From IMG/VR virus record IMGVR_UViG_3300028394_000113, positions 1 through 48,498 of that record: 48,498 nt of DNA. One strand, given 5' to 3'. The notes beneath the pieces were generated by a model. It worked only from the letters and a program-made list of their open reading frames with translations. It searched no databases and was not told where the DNA came from. This document shows, one piece after another, positions 7,155 through 13,810 of the stretch. How positions within the stretch are numbered: position 1 is the stretch's first letter; the number at the start of each line of letters is the position of its first letter. The translations under genes and the position numbers were made by a program. The DNA is from a virus.

Positions 7155-7625
7155 ATGGAAACTACCAAAACTGAAAAATCGCAAAATCGCTTGGATCGTG
7201 CGTTGGATAACCGTCAAGTTATGCAACGACCAACTTCATGGCGCGCGCCAGAGTCTTTACCTTCTCCAGATGATAGGTCCGGTTGGGCACATCGCTGGAT
7301 TCGTGTCAGCATATTGGGTAGCAGTGATCCATCAAATATCTCATCTAAGTTACGTGAGGGATATGAACCCTGCAAAGCAGAGGACTATCCAGAACTCATG
7401 ATGCACGCTTCCACTGACGGTCGCTTTAAAGGCAATATTGAAATTGGTGGGCTAGTACTTTGCCGTATCCCAGCTGAGTTTATGGAGCAACGTGACACTC
7501 ACTTTGCAAAAATGAATAAGGCGCAAATGGATTCTGTAGACAACACCTACATGAAAGACAATGATCCACGGATGTCAAAATTCGCGGAAAGAACGTCCAA
7601 AGTAACATTTGGCACAGGTACTTAA
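7155..7625 (+). CDS. Conserved-looking head-region protein of unknown function
   Basis: This 156-residue protein sits between the scaffold and head genes, with AAGGA ahead of the ATG and only 3 nt after the previous stop. It has aromatic and charged patches such as WAHRWIRVSILGSSDPSNIS and YMKDNDPRMSKFAER. I recall similar proteins beside scaffold and capsid genes in many uncultured aquatic podoviruses, annotated only as hypothetical. It may be a minor head component or assembly factor. No catalytic motif, membrane segment or signal peptide is seen. Confidence 0.7.
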   Translation: METTKTEKSQNRLDRALDNRQVMQRPTSWRAPESLPSPDDRSGWAHRWIRVSILGSSDPSNISSKLREGYEPCKAEDYPELMMHASTDGRFKGNIEIGGLVLCRIPAEFMEQRDTHFAKMNKAQMDSVDNTYMKDNDPRMSKFAERTSKVTFGTGT

Positions 7626-7647
7626 ATTTTTTTAAAAGGAGTCTTAA

Positions 7648-8490
7648 ATGGCTTATCCCGCTGTATCAGCTCCGTATGGGCTGTTGCCGCAGAACTTAAT
7701 TGGTGGTCAAGTATTTGCGGGTTCTACCCGTATGTACCCCATCCAGTACGGTTATGCAACCAACATCTTCTATGGTGATTTTGTTGTACTATCCCGTGGT
7801 AATGTAACCCGCGCTTCAGTTTCCACTGGCACTGGTTTAAACCAAACGGTTGGTATTTTTCTGGGCTGCACATTCACCAATCCTTTAACTAAGCAAAAGC
7901 AATTCAACCAATACTGGCCTGCAAGTACCCTCGCGGGTGACTGCCAAGCCTATGTATTGGACGACCCCGATGCTGTGTTTAAAGCGGTTGTATGTTCCGC
8001 CACTACTGTTGTTGCTTCTGCTGCTATGGCTATGATTGGTACTAACCTATCTGCCATTAACAATACGGGTAGCACAACCACTGGCAATTCTGCTAACGCA
8101 GTTTTAGCTCCTTCAGCTACTCCTGTAACAACCACCTTACCTTTGCGTTTGGTTGGCTTGGTACAAGAATCTGCTATTTCAGTAAGCGCAACTGGCTCTT
8201 CATCTTCTACAACGATTACCTTAACTGGTTCTGGTTTGCCTAGCGCAATCCCTGTTGGAACAGATGTAGCCTACGTTGCAGCAAATGGGCAAATCATTCA
8301 AACAGGTTCTTTTGTAACTACCGCAGCAGCCGCTGCCGACACATCAGTTACGATTAACGCTGCGATTGCAGTCCCCGGCAGTGTTACAGCTATCCCTAGC
8401 GCTTCCACTATTGTGTTCATCCAGTATCCTGAAGTCTTGGTTAAGTTTAACCAAGCATTGCATGGTTACTACTCTGCCACTGGCGCATAA
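7648..8490 (+). CDS. Putative head decoration or structural protein
   Basis: This 280-residue protein lies just upstream of the major capsid gene behind AAAAGGAG. It begins MAYPAVSAPYGLLPQNLIGG, a start I recall from structural proteins of aquatic phages, and is rich in Ala, Thr, Ser and Val with predicted beta strands throughout. Residues about 125-175 and 190-260 are Thr/Ser/Ala-rich low complexity, consistent with an exposed beta region. Abundance of favoured codons and a strong ribosome site suggest high expression. A capsid-stabilising or decoration role is inferred from the position. Confidence 0.65.
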   Translation: MAYPAVSAPYGLLPQNLIGGQVFAGSTRMYPIQYGYATNIFYGDFVVLSRGNVTRASVSTGTGLNQTVGIFLGCTFTNPLTKQKQFNQYWPASTLAGDCQAYVLDDPDAVFKAVVCSATTVVASAAMAMIGTNLSAINNTGSTTTGNSANAVLAPSATPVTTTLPLRLVGLVQESAISVSATGSSSSTTITLTGSGLPSAIPVGTDVAYVAANGQIIQTGSFVTTAAAAADTSVTINAAIAVPGSVTAIPSASTIVFIQYPEVLVKFNQALHGYYSATGA

Positions 8491-8501
8491 GGAGCAACTA
8501 A

Positions 8502-9413
8502 ATGGCTATTTCACGCGCACAACTACTCAAGGAACTCTTGCCCGGACTGAATGCTTTGTTTGGTATGGAGTACGCTCGCTACGGCGAGCAACACAAAGAG
8601 ATCTACGAAACAGAGACCTCTGAGCGTTCTTTTGAAGAAGAAACCAAACTGTCTGGCTTCTCAGCCGCACCTGTCAAAAACGAGGGTTCTGCCATCGCTT
8701 ATGACAATGCTCAAGAGGCATGGACTACCCGCTACAACCACGAAACCATTGCTTTGGGTTTCTCAATCACTGAAGAAGCGATTGAAGATAACTTGTACGA
8801 CAGCTTGTCTGCTCGCTACACCAAAGGTCTGGCCCGTGCTATGGCGTATACCAAGCAGGTTAAAGCTGCTGCTACTCTTAACAACGGTTTCTCTGCCGCT
8901 TATGTCGGTGGTGATGGCGTTGCTTTGTTTAGCACTGCTCACCCCTTGGTTAACGGTGGAACCAACTCCAACCGTCCTTCCACTGCTGCTGACTTGAATG
9001 AAACTTCGTTGGAAAACGCTGTTATTCAAATCGCCGCATGGACAGACGAGCGTGGTTTGTTGATCGCTGCCAAGCCCAAGAAGTTGATTGTTCCCGCTGC
9101 ATTGCAGTTCGTGGCTACCCGCCTGTTGGAAACCAACCTCCGTGTTGGCACTACCGACAACGACATCAATGCTCTGAAGAACAACGGTTCTATCCCTGAA
9201 GGCTACACCATCAACAACTACTTGACCGACACAAACGGCTGGTATTTGACTACTGATGTGCCCAACGGTCTGAAACATTTTGTTCGTTCACCCCTTGCTA
9301 ACAGCATGGACGGTGACTTTGATACCGGCAACGTCCGTTACAAAGCCCGCGAGCGTTACAGCTTTGGTTGGTCTGACCCATTGGGAATGTTCGGTTCCCC
9401 CGGTTCGTCCTAA
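8502..9413 (+). CDS. Major capsid protein (Mu gpT-like)
   Basis: This 303-residue protein should be the HK97-fold shell subunit. Features matching the Mu-like gpT capsid group include the early acidic helix (YETETSERSFEEETKLSGF), an aromatic/charged strand (AWTTRYNHETIALGFSITEEAIEDN), the Ala-rich spine region and the signature LFSTAHPL near 145-152, then a C-terminal beta part (YKARERYSFGWSDPLGMFGS). The start follows AAGGAGCAACTAA. It is followed by a strong terminator, as expected for a highly expressed gene, and preceded by scaffold and portal genes. Size is normal, with no obvious N-terminal cleavage domain. Confidence 0.88.
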   Translation: MAISRAQLLKELLPGLNALFGMEYARYGEQHKEIYETETSERSFEEETKLSGFSAAPVKNEGSAIAYDNAQEAWTTRYNHETIALGFSITEEAIEDNLYDSLSARYTKGLARAMAYTKQVKAAATLNNGFSAAYVGGDGVALFSTAHPLVNGGTNSNRPSTAADLNETSLENAVIQIAAWTDERGLLIAAKPKKLIVPAALQFVATRLLETNLRVGTTDNDINALKNNGSIPEGYTINNYLTDTNGWYLTTDVPNGLKHFVRSPLANSMDGDFDTGNVRYKARERYSFGWSDPLGMFGSPGSS

Positions 9414-9423
9414 AAAGACTGAG

Positions 9424-9449
9424 AAGGGGGCCTTGTGCCCCCTTTTCTT
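9424..9449 (+). terminator. Rho-independent terminator after capsid gene
   Basis: AAGGGGGC (9424-9431) pairs with GCCCCCTT (9437-9444) around a CTTGT loop, followed by TTTTCTTTT. It lies about 10 nt after the capsid stop codon and should end or reduce transcription there. Confidence 0.85.
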
Positions 9450-9461
9450 TTGGTGTATATT
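9433..9461 (+). promoter_or_regulatory. Possible promoter for the minor virion gene block
   Basis: TATATT (9456-9461) is a good -10, with TTGTGC (9433-9438) 17 nt upstream as a poor -35 that overlaps the terminator hairpin. Start near 9468 would give a leader of about 80 nt with strong secondary structure. Confidence 0.4.
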
Positions 9462-9467
9462 GAACAC

Positions 9468-9548
9468 ATTCCGAGATTCATCGGCGTATCAAACAGGCTC
9501 GGCTGACCTCATGCAGATTGATACGCTACAACGCATGGAGAATTAAAC
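9468..9548 (+). promoter_or_regulatory. Structured mRNA leader (cis-regulatory RNA candidate)
   Basis: Three helices can be drawn. CCGA (9471-9474) pairs with TCGG (9481-9484). GCGTATCAA (9484-9492) pairs with TTGATACGC (9518-9526), 9 perfect base pairs sharing base 9484. Inside the latter, AGG-c-TC (9495-9500) pairs with GACCT (9505-9509) around GGCT, with one bulged C. The ribosome site GGAG (9537-9540) is left free just 3' of the fold, before the ATG at 9549. The layout is that of a regulatory leader, but its signal, if any, is unknown. Confidence 0.55.
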
Positions 9549-10040
9549 ATGGGATTCGCAACTCACCTTGGCCCTTGGTTGTTGGGCACTGTTAAAAACA
9601 CAACTGGCACTACCGCTGGCACTATCCGTAACATGGGCGCGACTATGGTTGCGCAATCTAAATCCATTTTGTACACGGACGTTACGGCAGGTACGGTTGC
9701 TTTTACAATCCCTGCTGGTTCGCAAATTGTAGACGCTACGTTTAATACCACTGTTGCATATGCAACAACAACTCCTACATACGCCCTTTTTGTTAACGGT
9801 GTTGCAATCAACACAGCAGCTAACGGTAGCGTATATACAAACACAGGTATTGTTAACTTGTTGCTTGGCAATAACAACGCCGCAGGCGCAGTATTGTGTA
9901 ACAACGTAGGTACAGGCGACGCAATCATTACATTTACACAGGCTAACGTCACCGCCACCTCTGGTGCTGGTTTCTTGACTGTGAGATATATTGTAAAAGA
10001 CAGCGACGGTTCTGCTAATCCAAGCAACACTCAACAATAA
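9549..10040 (+). CDS. Putative virion surface protein, beta-rich
   Basis: This 163-residue protein begins MGFATHLGPWLLGTVKNT, and is otherwise an alternation of Thr, Val, Ala and Gly strands, consistent with a compact beta-sandwich. It follows the capsid gene and its structured leader, and I recall the opening sequence from similar positions in aquatic phage genomes. A role as a head decoration or collar protein is plausible. There is one Cys (in AVLCNNVG), no signal peptide and no enzyme motif. Confidence 0.7.
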   Translation: MGFATHLGPWLLGTVKNTTGTTAGTIRNMGATMVAQSKSILYTDVTAGTVAFTIPAGSQIVDATFNTTVAYATTTPTYALFVNGVAINTAANGSVYTNTGIVNLLLGNNNAAGAVLCNNVGTGDAIITFTQANVTATSGAGFLTVRYIVKDSDGSANPSNTQQ

Positions 10041-10085
10041 TTAATCATGGGGGCTTCGGCCCCCTCATAACAGGAGATTAATTAT
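10037..10085 (+). other. UUCG hairpin inside an inverted repeat covering the next start codon
   Basis: GGGGGC-TTCG-GCCCCC (10049-10064) is a very stable hairpin without a T-run. It is enclosed by ATAATTAAT (10037-10045) and ATTAATTAT (10077-10085), a perfect 9-bp inverted repeat. The 5' arm covers the stop of the upstream gene, the 3' arm covers the first two bases of the next ATG, and the AGGAG site is in the internal loop. It could tune translation or act as a weak terminator. Confidence 0.55.
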
Positions 10086-10377
10086 GCAACAGACAGACGT
10101 AAAAGCAGCGCACTTAACTGCCGCTGGTTCTTTTATATTAGGACGCACACGCCTCAAAGGTATTGTGGTCAGCCCTAAAGCTTCAACAGCCGCAACATTT
10201 GAGATTCGTGATGGCAGCGCCACTGGCGCTGTGCTGTTTACGATGGACATTGCCAGTGTTACCACACCCGTGAACTTCAGCATCAATATACCCGGTGAAG
10301 GTATTTTGGCAACTACAGGACTGCACCTGACAACCAGCGTTGGTACTGTTGTGGGCATTGAAGTGTTCTATGGCTAA
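10084..10377 (+). CDS. Small beta-rich virion protein
   Basis: This 97-residue protein (MQQTDVKAAHLTAAGSF...) has regularly spaced hydrophobic strands and Gly turns, ending in VGTVVGIEVFYG, suggesting a single small beta domain. AGGAG lies ahead of the ATG. It overlaps the next gene by 8 nt (ATGGCTAA). From position, in a block of post-capsid structural genes, it is probably a minor virion protein. I know of no function for proteins of this type. Confidence 0.7.
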   Translation: MQQTDVKAAHLTAAGSFILGRTRLKGIVVSPKASTAATFEIRDGSATGAVLFTMDIASVTTPVNFSINIPGEGILATTGLHLTTSVGTVVGIEVFYG

Positions 10378-10693
10378 GTCCCCAGCATGGCAACGCAAGG
10401 AAGGGAAGAATCCGAGCGGAGGCTTAAACGCCAAAGGTCGGGCTTCCTACAACGCAGCGAATCCCGGGAAGCCGGGGCTAAAAGCTCCTCAACCCAAGGG
10501 CGGCAGCAGGCGAGACTCCTTCTGCGCCCGTATGAAAGGGATGAAAGCGAAATTGACGAGCGCAGAAACCGCAAGGGATCCAGATTCGAGGATTAACAAG
10601 AGCCTACGGGCTTGGAACTGCGCTGATGGCGGGTATGTAACGGAGGCTGATGGCTGTGCTACCAGCGGCAGAACGAAGGGTAGGTTTGTATGA
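10370..10693 (+). CDS. Small basic protein of DUF6321 type
   Basis: This 107-residue, very basic protein begins MAKSPAWQRKEGKNPSGG and continues LNAKGRASY and then SFCARMKGMKAKLTSAETARDPDSR in separate conserved blocks. I recall this pattern as the DUF6321 family of phage and virus proteins of unknown function. The start at 10370 overlaps the upstream stop by 8 nt; a TTG start 30 nt earlier is less likely. Its C-terminus (EADGCATSGRTKGRFV) resembles the RADG-GKTRG tail found on the proteins encoded just downstream. Two conserved-looking Cys (in SFCARM and WNCADG) could bind metal. Probably virion-associated or DNA-binding; unproven. Confidence 0.7.
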   Translation: MAKSPAWQRKEGKNPSGGLNAKGRASYNAANPGKPGLKAPQPKGGSRRDSFCARMKGMKAKLTSAETARDPDSRINKSLRAWNCADGGYVTEADGCATSGRTKGRFV

Positions 10694-10896
10694 CTGAGCA
10701 AACAGACACCGTAAAAAACGTGTTAGACATCGTGGCAGTATTTACCACGCTTGGCACATTTTTGGATTTACTTACTCCTGTATTCGGCTTGATCGGTGCG
10801 GTAGTTGGTGTCATGCGCATCTACGAGATGGCTACAGGTAAAGAGTTTTCCGCACTGTGGCGCAAAAAGAAAGACGACGATGCCAGCGACAAGTAA
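10690..10896 (+). CDS. Small membrane protein, possible holin-like
   Basis: This 68-residue protein has a continuous hydrophobic region at about 11-45 (VLDIVAVFTTLGTFLDLL, then VFGLIGAVVGVMRIY), which could be one long or two short membrane helices, and ends in a charged tail (WRKKKDDDASDK). Size and layout match small phage holins such as T7 gp17.5, which let endolysin through the inner membrane. It lies far from the lysis cassette at 25.8-27.5 kb, however, so it may be a virion or ejection-related membrane protein instead. The ATG overlaps the upstream stop (ATGA), and the end overlaps the next gene. Confidence 0.6.
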   Translation: MTEQTDTVKNVLDIVAVFTTLGTFLDLLTPVFGLIGAVVGVMRIYEMATGKEFSALWRKKKDDDASDK

Positions 10897-11395
10897 AAAG
10901 CAAAAAACCTTTATGGATGCTGTGGCCCATAACCCAGCGTTTGCAAAGAAAGTTGGAGTCCCCCAATCTGTGGGCAAAGACTTCAGTGAGGCTAGCAAAG
11001 GCATGAAGTTTGGTAGCGCACCTAAAACACGCGCAAATTCCCAGTCAATCAACAATCCTAAAACCAATCAAGGTGGACAGGAACTTTTTAAAAAAGGTGG
11101 AACTATGGCAACGAAAATGAACCCCGGCTTTATGGCGATGATAGCTAAGAAAAAAGCTGGAACCAGCAAAATGGCTGCTTTTGAAAAGTCTGGTAAAGAT
11201 GTTGAAATGAAGGGCGTGAAAGAAGGCTCTAAGGCTGACATGGCTATGGACAAAAAGCAAATGACGATGAAAAAAGGCGGCGCTGCTAAGAAGATGGCTT
11301 CTGGTGGTTCAGCTTCTGCTCGTGCTGATGGCGTTGCCACTAAAGGCAAAACCAAGGGCAAAATGCTCGCTAAAGGCGGCAAAGCTTACTGCTAA
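10880..11395 (+). CDS. Basic low-complexity protein with C-terminal RADG-GKTKG tail
   Basis: This 171-residue protein starts MPATSKKQKTFMDAVAHNP, a short N-terminal module reminiscent of DUF3008-like phage proteins (KKQ..FM...A..P.FAKKVG.P). The rest is rich in Lys, Met, Gly and Ala (KKGGAAKKMASGGSASARADG). The C-terminus carries ARADGVATKGKTKGKM and then AKGGKAYC, the tail shared with the next genes, and ends in Cys. An internal ATG at 11105 after a GGTGGA site could give a shorter second product. The start overlaps the upstream gene by 17 nt. The composition is protamine-like and would bind nucleic acid; function unknown. Confidence 0.65.
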   Translation: MPATSKKQKTFMDAVAHNPAFAKKVGVPQSVGKDFSEASKGMKFGSAPKTRANSQSINNPKTNQGGQELFKKGGTMATKMNPGFMAMIAKKKAGTSKMAAFEKSGKDVEMKGVKEGSKADMAMDKKQMTMKKGGAAKKMASGGSASARADGVATKGKTKGKMLAKGGKAYC

Positions 11396-11407
11396 AAGGA
11401 GCCAATC

Positions 11408-12361
11408 ATGGCAAGAGCAAAAGATTTAGCGGGTCTGGCCGCACTTGGTTTTCTTGGGTACAAGTTATCTCAGCAAGGCAAGGGTGAGGATTCAACCTCC
11501 ACTCGGGCAGCGCGTCCTGAGTCCACAGAGACTCGGGAAGAGCCACGCCGTAAGATTACCGACTACATAAAGAAGGCTCCCGAAGACGAAAATGGTAGCG
11601 TGCAAAGTGATGTGTTAAAAGCACTTACAGTCCCCAAAGCAGCGCCAAACGACAAAGCGCCTAGCCAAGGCGTTCTCCCACCAAAAACGGTAACGCCGCC
11701 TAAAGTAAAGCCAAAAGCTAAGGATCCAAACTATAGTAACGAAGGCCGTAACTCTGTTGCGCCAGCTGCTTCAATATCCGCAGACGCTATGAAAAATGCG
11801 TCTCGCGCAGCAGCGCGTAGAGCTAATTTATCCCCCATAGATCAAATCCCCGGACAAGATAGAAGCGGTCCAACAGGTGGTGAACGTGTCAGCGGCACTG
11901 AACTTAGTCGCAATCTTTCAAACACGGCGGCGGCGTTGACCCCGTTGACTGGCGGAGCATCAAAAGTTGCTACTGAATTTGCATTAGGTAACCGTGCGGC
12001 AAAAGCGGCTACAGCCGAAAAATTAAGCCCTGCTGGTCAACGCCTAAAGAACATGGAAGAAATTCGCAATGTGGCTATGCCCGGACGAAGAGATGCTGTA
12101 ATGAATCCTTTGGCCCATGCTGGCGGTCCAAAAATGATGGAAAAAATTGCAGCACAAGAAGGTCGTGCTATTGAAGCTGAAGCCCGCGTCGCAGCGGCAC
12201 AAGCAGCGCGGGAAGCAAAAACACTGAATCCAAATGCTTGGCTTGCTGGCCCAAAAGGTATGGCTGAAAACTTTCGTAGGGGTGGGGCAGTCAAGATGAC
12301 CGCTTCCCGCCGTGGTGACGGTATCGCTTCACGTGGCAAAACACGTGGCAAGATTTGTTAA
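11408..12361 (+). CDS. Basic protein with N-terminal hydrophobic helix and RGDG-GKTRG tail
   Basis: The 317-residue product starts after AAAAGGAG. Residues 5-20 (KDLAGLAALGFLGYKL) form a short hydrophobic or amphipathic helix. The middle (about 25-130) is a Pro/Lys/Glu-rich probably disordered linker. Residues 130-290 are Ala-rich helices (AAQAAREAKTLNP). The last 26 residues, GGAVKMTASRRGDGIASRG followed by KTRGKIC, carry the tail motif shared with neighbouring proteins and end in Cys, like the gene before it. I do not recognise a family. Probably a virion-associated protein of the same set. Confidence 0.65.
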   Translation: MARAKDLAGLAALGFLGYKLSQQGKGEDSTSTRAARPESTETREEPRRKITDYIKKAPEDENGSVQSDVLKALTVPKAAPNDKAPSQGVLPPKTVTPPKVKPKAKDPNYSNEGRNSVAPAASISADAMKNASRAAARRANLSPIDQIPGQDRSGPTGGERVSGTELSRNLSNTAAALTPLTGGASKVATEFALGNRAAKAATAEKLSPAGQRLKNMEEIRNVAMPGRRDAVMNPLAHAGGPKMMEKIAAQEGRAIEAEARVAAAQAAREAKTLNPNAWLAGPKGMAENFRRGGAVKMTASRRGDGIASRGKTRGKIC

Positions 12362-12370
12362 GGAAAAATC

Positions 12371-12835
12371 ATGGCAACTAAATTTCCCCCCGGACAAGAC
12401 ATGGAGAACATCTCCCCTAAAGATTTAGAGGAGGCTAAGAAGTACACCAAAGAACGTAAGGCGTACAAAGATTCTTCCAAAATTGGGTCAGATGACGACG
12501 ACGAAAATTATGGGCATGAAAGCCGTGGACAAGAAGCCGGTGTTGGAAAACGTCTTGTTTCTACAGCGTTTAAAGGTGCTGGTAAAGCGTTTGAGAAAAT
12601 ATTTGAAGCTAACGAGTATTTGGACAAAAAGTACGGCGAAAACGTCCCTGAGAATGAGCAAACAAAAGCTGGACGCCGAGCTTTGTTTGGCGAAAAGCCT
12701 GAAGTGCAAACAAAAGCCGCAAAGTATGTAACCAATACTCTGGGTAAACACTCTTATGCCAAAGGTGGCATGACAGCTTCCAGTCGTGCAGATGGTTGTT
12801 GCGTCAAAGGCAAAACTCGCGGAAAGATGGTGTAA
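12371..12835 (+). CDS. Small protein with C-terminal SSRADG-GKTRG tail
   Basis: This 154-residue protein (MATKFPPGQDMENIS...) has an acidic patch (SDDDDENYG), a helical centre (AFKGAGKAFEKIFEANEYL) and the C-terminal tail AKGGMTASSRADGCCVKG then KTRGKMV. The tail is nearly identical to that of the next gene although codons differ. It starts after AAGGA and is followed, 2 nt after its stop, by a second 154-residue gene. The body is not obviously related to the neighbours, so the tail appears to be a shared module on different bodies. Confidence 0.7.
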   Translation: MATKFPPGQDMENISPKDLEEAKKYTKERKAYKDSSKIGSDDDDENYGHESRGQEAGVGKRLVSTAFKGAGKAFEKIFEANEYLDKKYGENVPENEQTKAGRRALFGEKPEVQTKAAKYVTNTLGKHSYAKGGMTASSRADGCCVKGKTRGKMV

Positions 12836-12837
12836 TC

Positions 12838-13302
12838 ATGGCAACTAGACCAAGACGTGGGGATGATTTAACACCACTTGAAGGTGGTGGCGGCGGTGCT
12901 GGTGTTAGCGGTACTAAGTACAGCAACATGCCTTCTTTTAAGGGCAATGCCAACATAATGGATGACCTTAAAAAACTTACTAAAGACACGTCTCATCTCA
13001 AGGGCGGTGCAAAAAAAGCAACTGAACTAGCAACTGATCGCGCAATAAACAGGTTAGCTGTAAGAGCCACAGGCGCAGCAGGTGCAGGTGCAGCCGCCAA
13101 AACCCTGAGCGGCAAAGACGCTGTTGCAGATGACAAATCTAAAGAATCTGATGACTACGAAGATATGAGCGGGGCTGTTGACATAGATGTCTCAAACCCT
13201 ACTGGCGTTGCTGGCAGGGGTATGAAAAAAGGTGGTATGACTGCATCCTCACGTGCTGATGGTTGTGCTCAACGGGGTAAAACCCGTGGAACGGTGATCT
13301 GA
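12838..13302 (+). CDS. Small protein with C-terminal SSRADG-GKTRG tail
   Basis: This 154-residue protein starts at the ATG 2 nt after the previous stop (MATRPRRGDDLTPLE); an in-frame opening 42 nt upstream lies inside the previous gene and is not used here. It has a Gly run (GGGGGAG at 16-22), Ala-rich helices (RATGAAGAGAAAK), an acidic stretch (DYEDMSGAVDID) and the tail KKGGMTASSRADGCAQRG then KTRGTVI. No strong ribosome site is seen, so translation may be coupled. Its stop overlaps the next ATG (TGATG). Function unknown. Confidence 0.68.
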   Translation: MATRPRRGDDLTPLEGGGGGAGVSGTKYSNMPSFKGNANIMDDLKKLTKDTSHLKGGAKKATELATDRAINRLAVRATGAAGAGAAAKTLSGKDAVADDKSKESDDYEDMSGAVDIDVSNPTGVAGRGMKKGGMTASSRADGCAQRGKTRGTVI

Positions 13303-13580
13303 TGATGGCCTCTCGTGGCATGGGCGCAATCAACCCCAAGAAGATGCCGGGGAAAAAAGTCATCCACCGTAAAGACAAACCACAAGATGTGGATATGTAT
13401 GCGGAGGGTGGCAAGGTCAATGCTGCGGGAAATTACACCAAACCAAGTCTGCGTAAGCGGATTGTGTCTCAGGTTAAGGCAGCGGCAACACACGGTACTG
13501 GCGCAGGTCAGTGGTCGGCAAGAAAAGCGCAGTTGGTAGCTAAGAAATACAAGGCTGCTGGCGGGGGATACAGAGATTGA
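13302..13580 (+). CDS. Small basic phage protein with WSARKAQL motif
   Basis: This 92-residue protein (or 91, since a second ATG follows at once) has an N-terminal MGAINPKKMPGKKVIHRKDK segment, the GG-containing link MYAEGGKVN, then GNYTKPSLRKRIVSQVKA and GQWSARKAQLVAKKYKAAGG. I recall the NYTKP / GQWSARKAQL / GGGY pattern from small proteins of cyanophages and other aquatic phages of unknown function. It is strongly basic and helical. The start overlaps the upstream stop, and the stop overlaps the TTG start of the next gene (TTGA). Probably part of the same functional set as the RADG-tail proteins. Confidence 0.7.
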   Translation: MMASRGMGAINPKKMPGKKVIHRKDKPQDVDMYAEGGKVNAAGNYTKPSLRKRIVSQVKAAATHGTGAGQWSARKAQLVAKKYKAAGGGYRD

Positions 13581-13810
13581 AAGCGCCGCAGACTTCCCTT
13601 AAAAACTGGGGTGACCAAAAATGGAGAACCAAAAGTGGTAAAAAATCTTCTGACACAGGTGAAAGATACCTTCCTGAAGCTGCGATCAAAAGTCTTAGCC
13701 CTGCTGAGTACGCTGCGACAACACGTGCAAAACGTGCTGGCAAAGCTAAAGGGAAGCAGTTCGTAGCTCAACCCAAAACAATCGCAAAGAAAACGGCAGG
13801 ATTTAGATAA
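13577..13810 (+). CDS. Small basic protein of DUF5872 type
   Basis: This 77-residue protein is read from a TTG that overlaps the previous stop, with a GGGGGA site about 10 nt upstream. The blocks LKNWGDQKWRTKSGK, GERYLPEAAIKSLSP, YAATTRAKRAGKAKGKQF and QPKTIAKKTAGFR match, as I recall, the DUF5872 family of phage and large-virus proteins, whose function is unknown. One quarter of the residues are Lys or Arg. It ends with TAATG into the connector gene. The trio DUF6321-like, WSARKAQL-type and DUF5872-like within 3.5 kb is notable. Confidence 0.7.
   Translation: MKAPQTSLKNWGDQKWRTKSGKKSSDTGERYLPEAAIKSLSPAEYAATTRAKRAGKAKGKQFVAQPKTIAKKTAGFR

Noticed and set aside
9543-10037. Antisense reading frames over the 163-residue virion gene
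   Set aside because: Cys-rich, low-complexity translations, with no ribosome site. The sense gene has a good site and a sensible composition.
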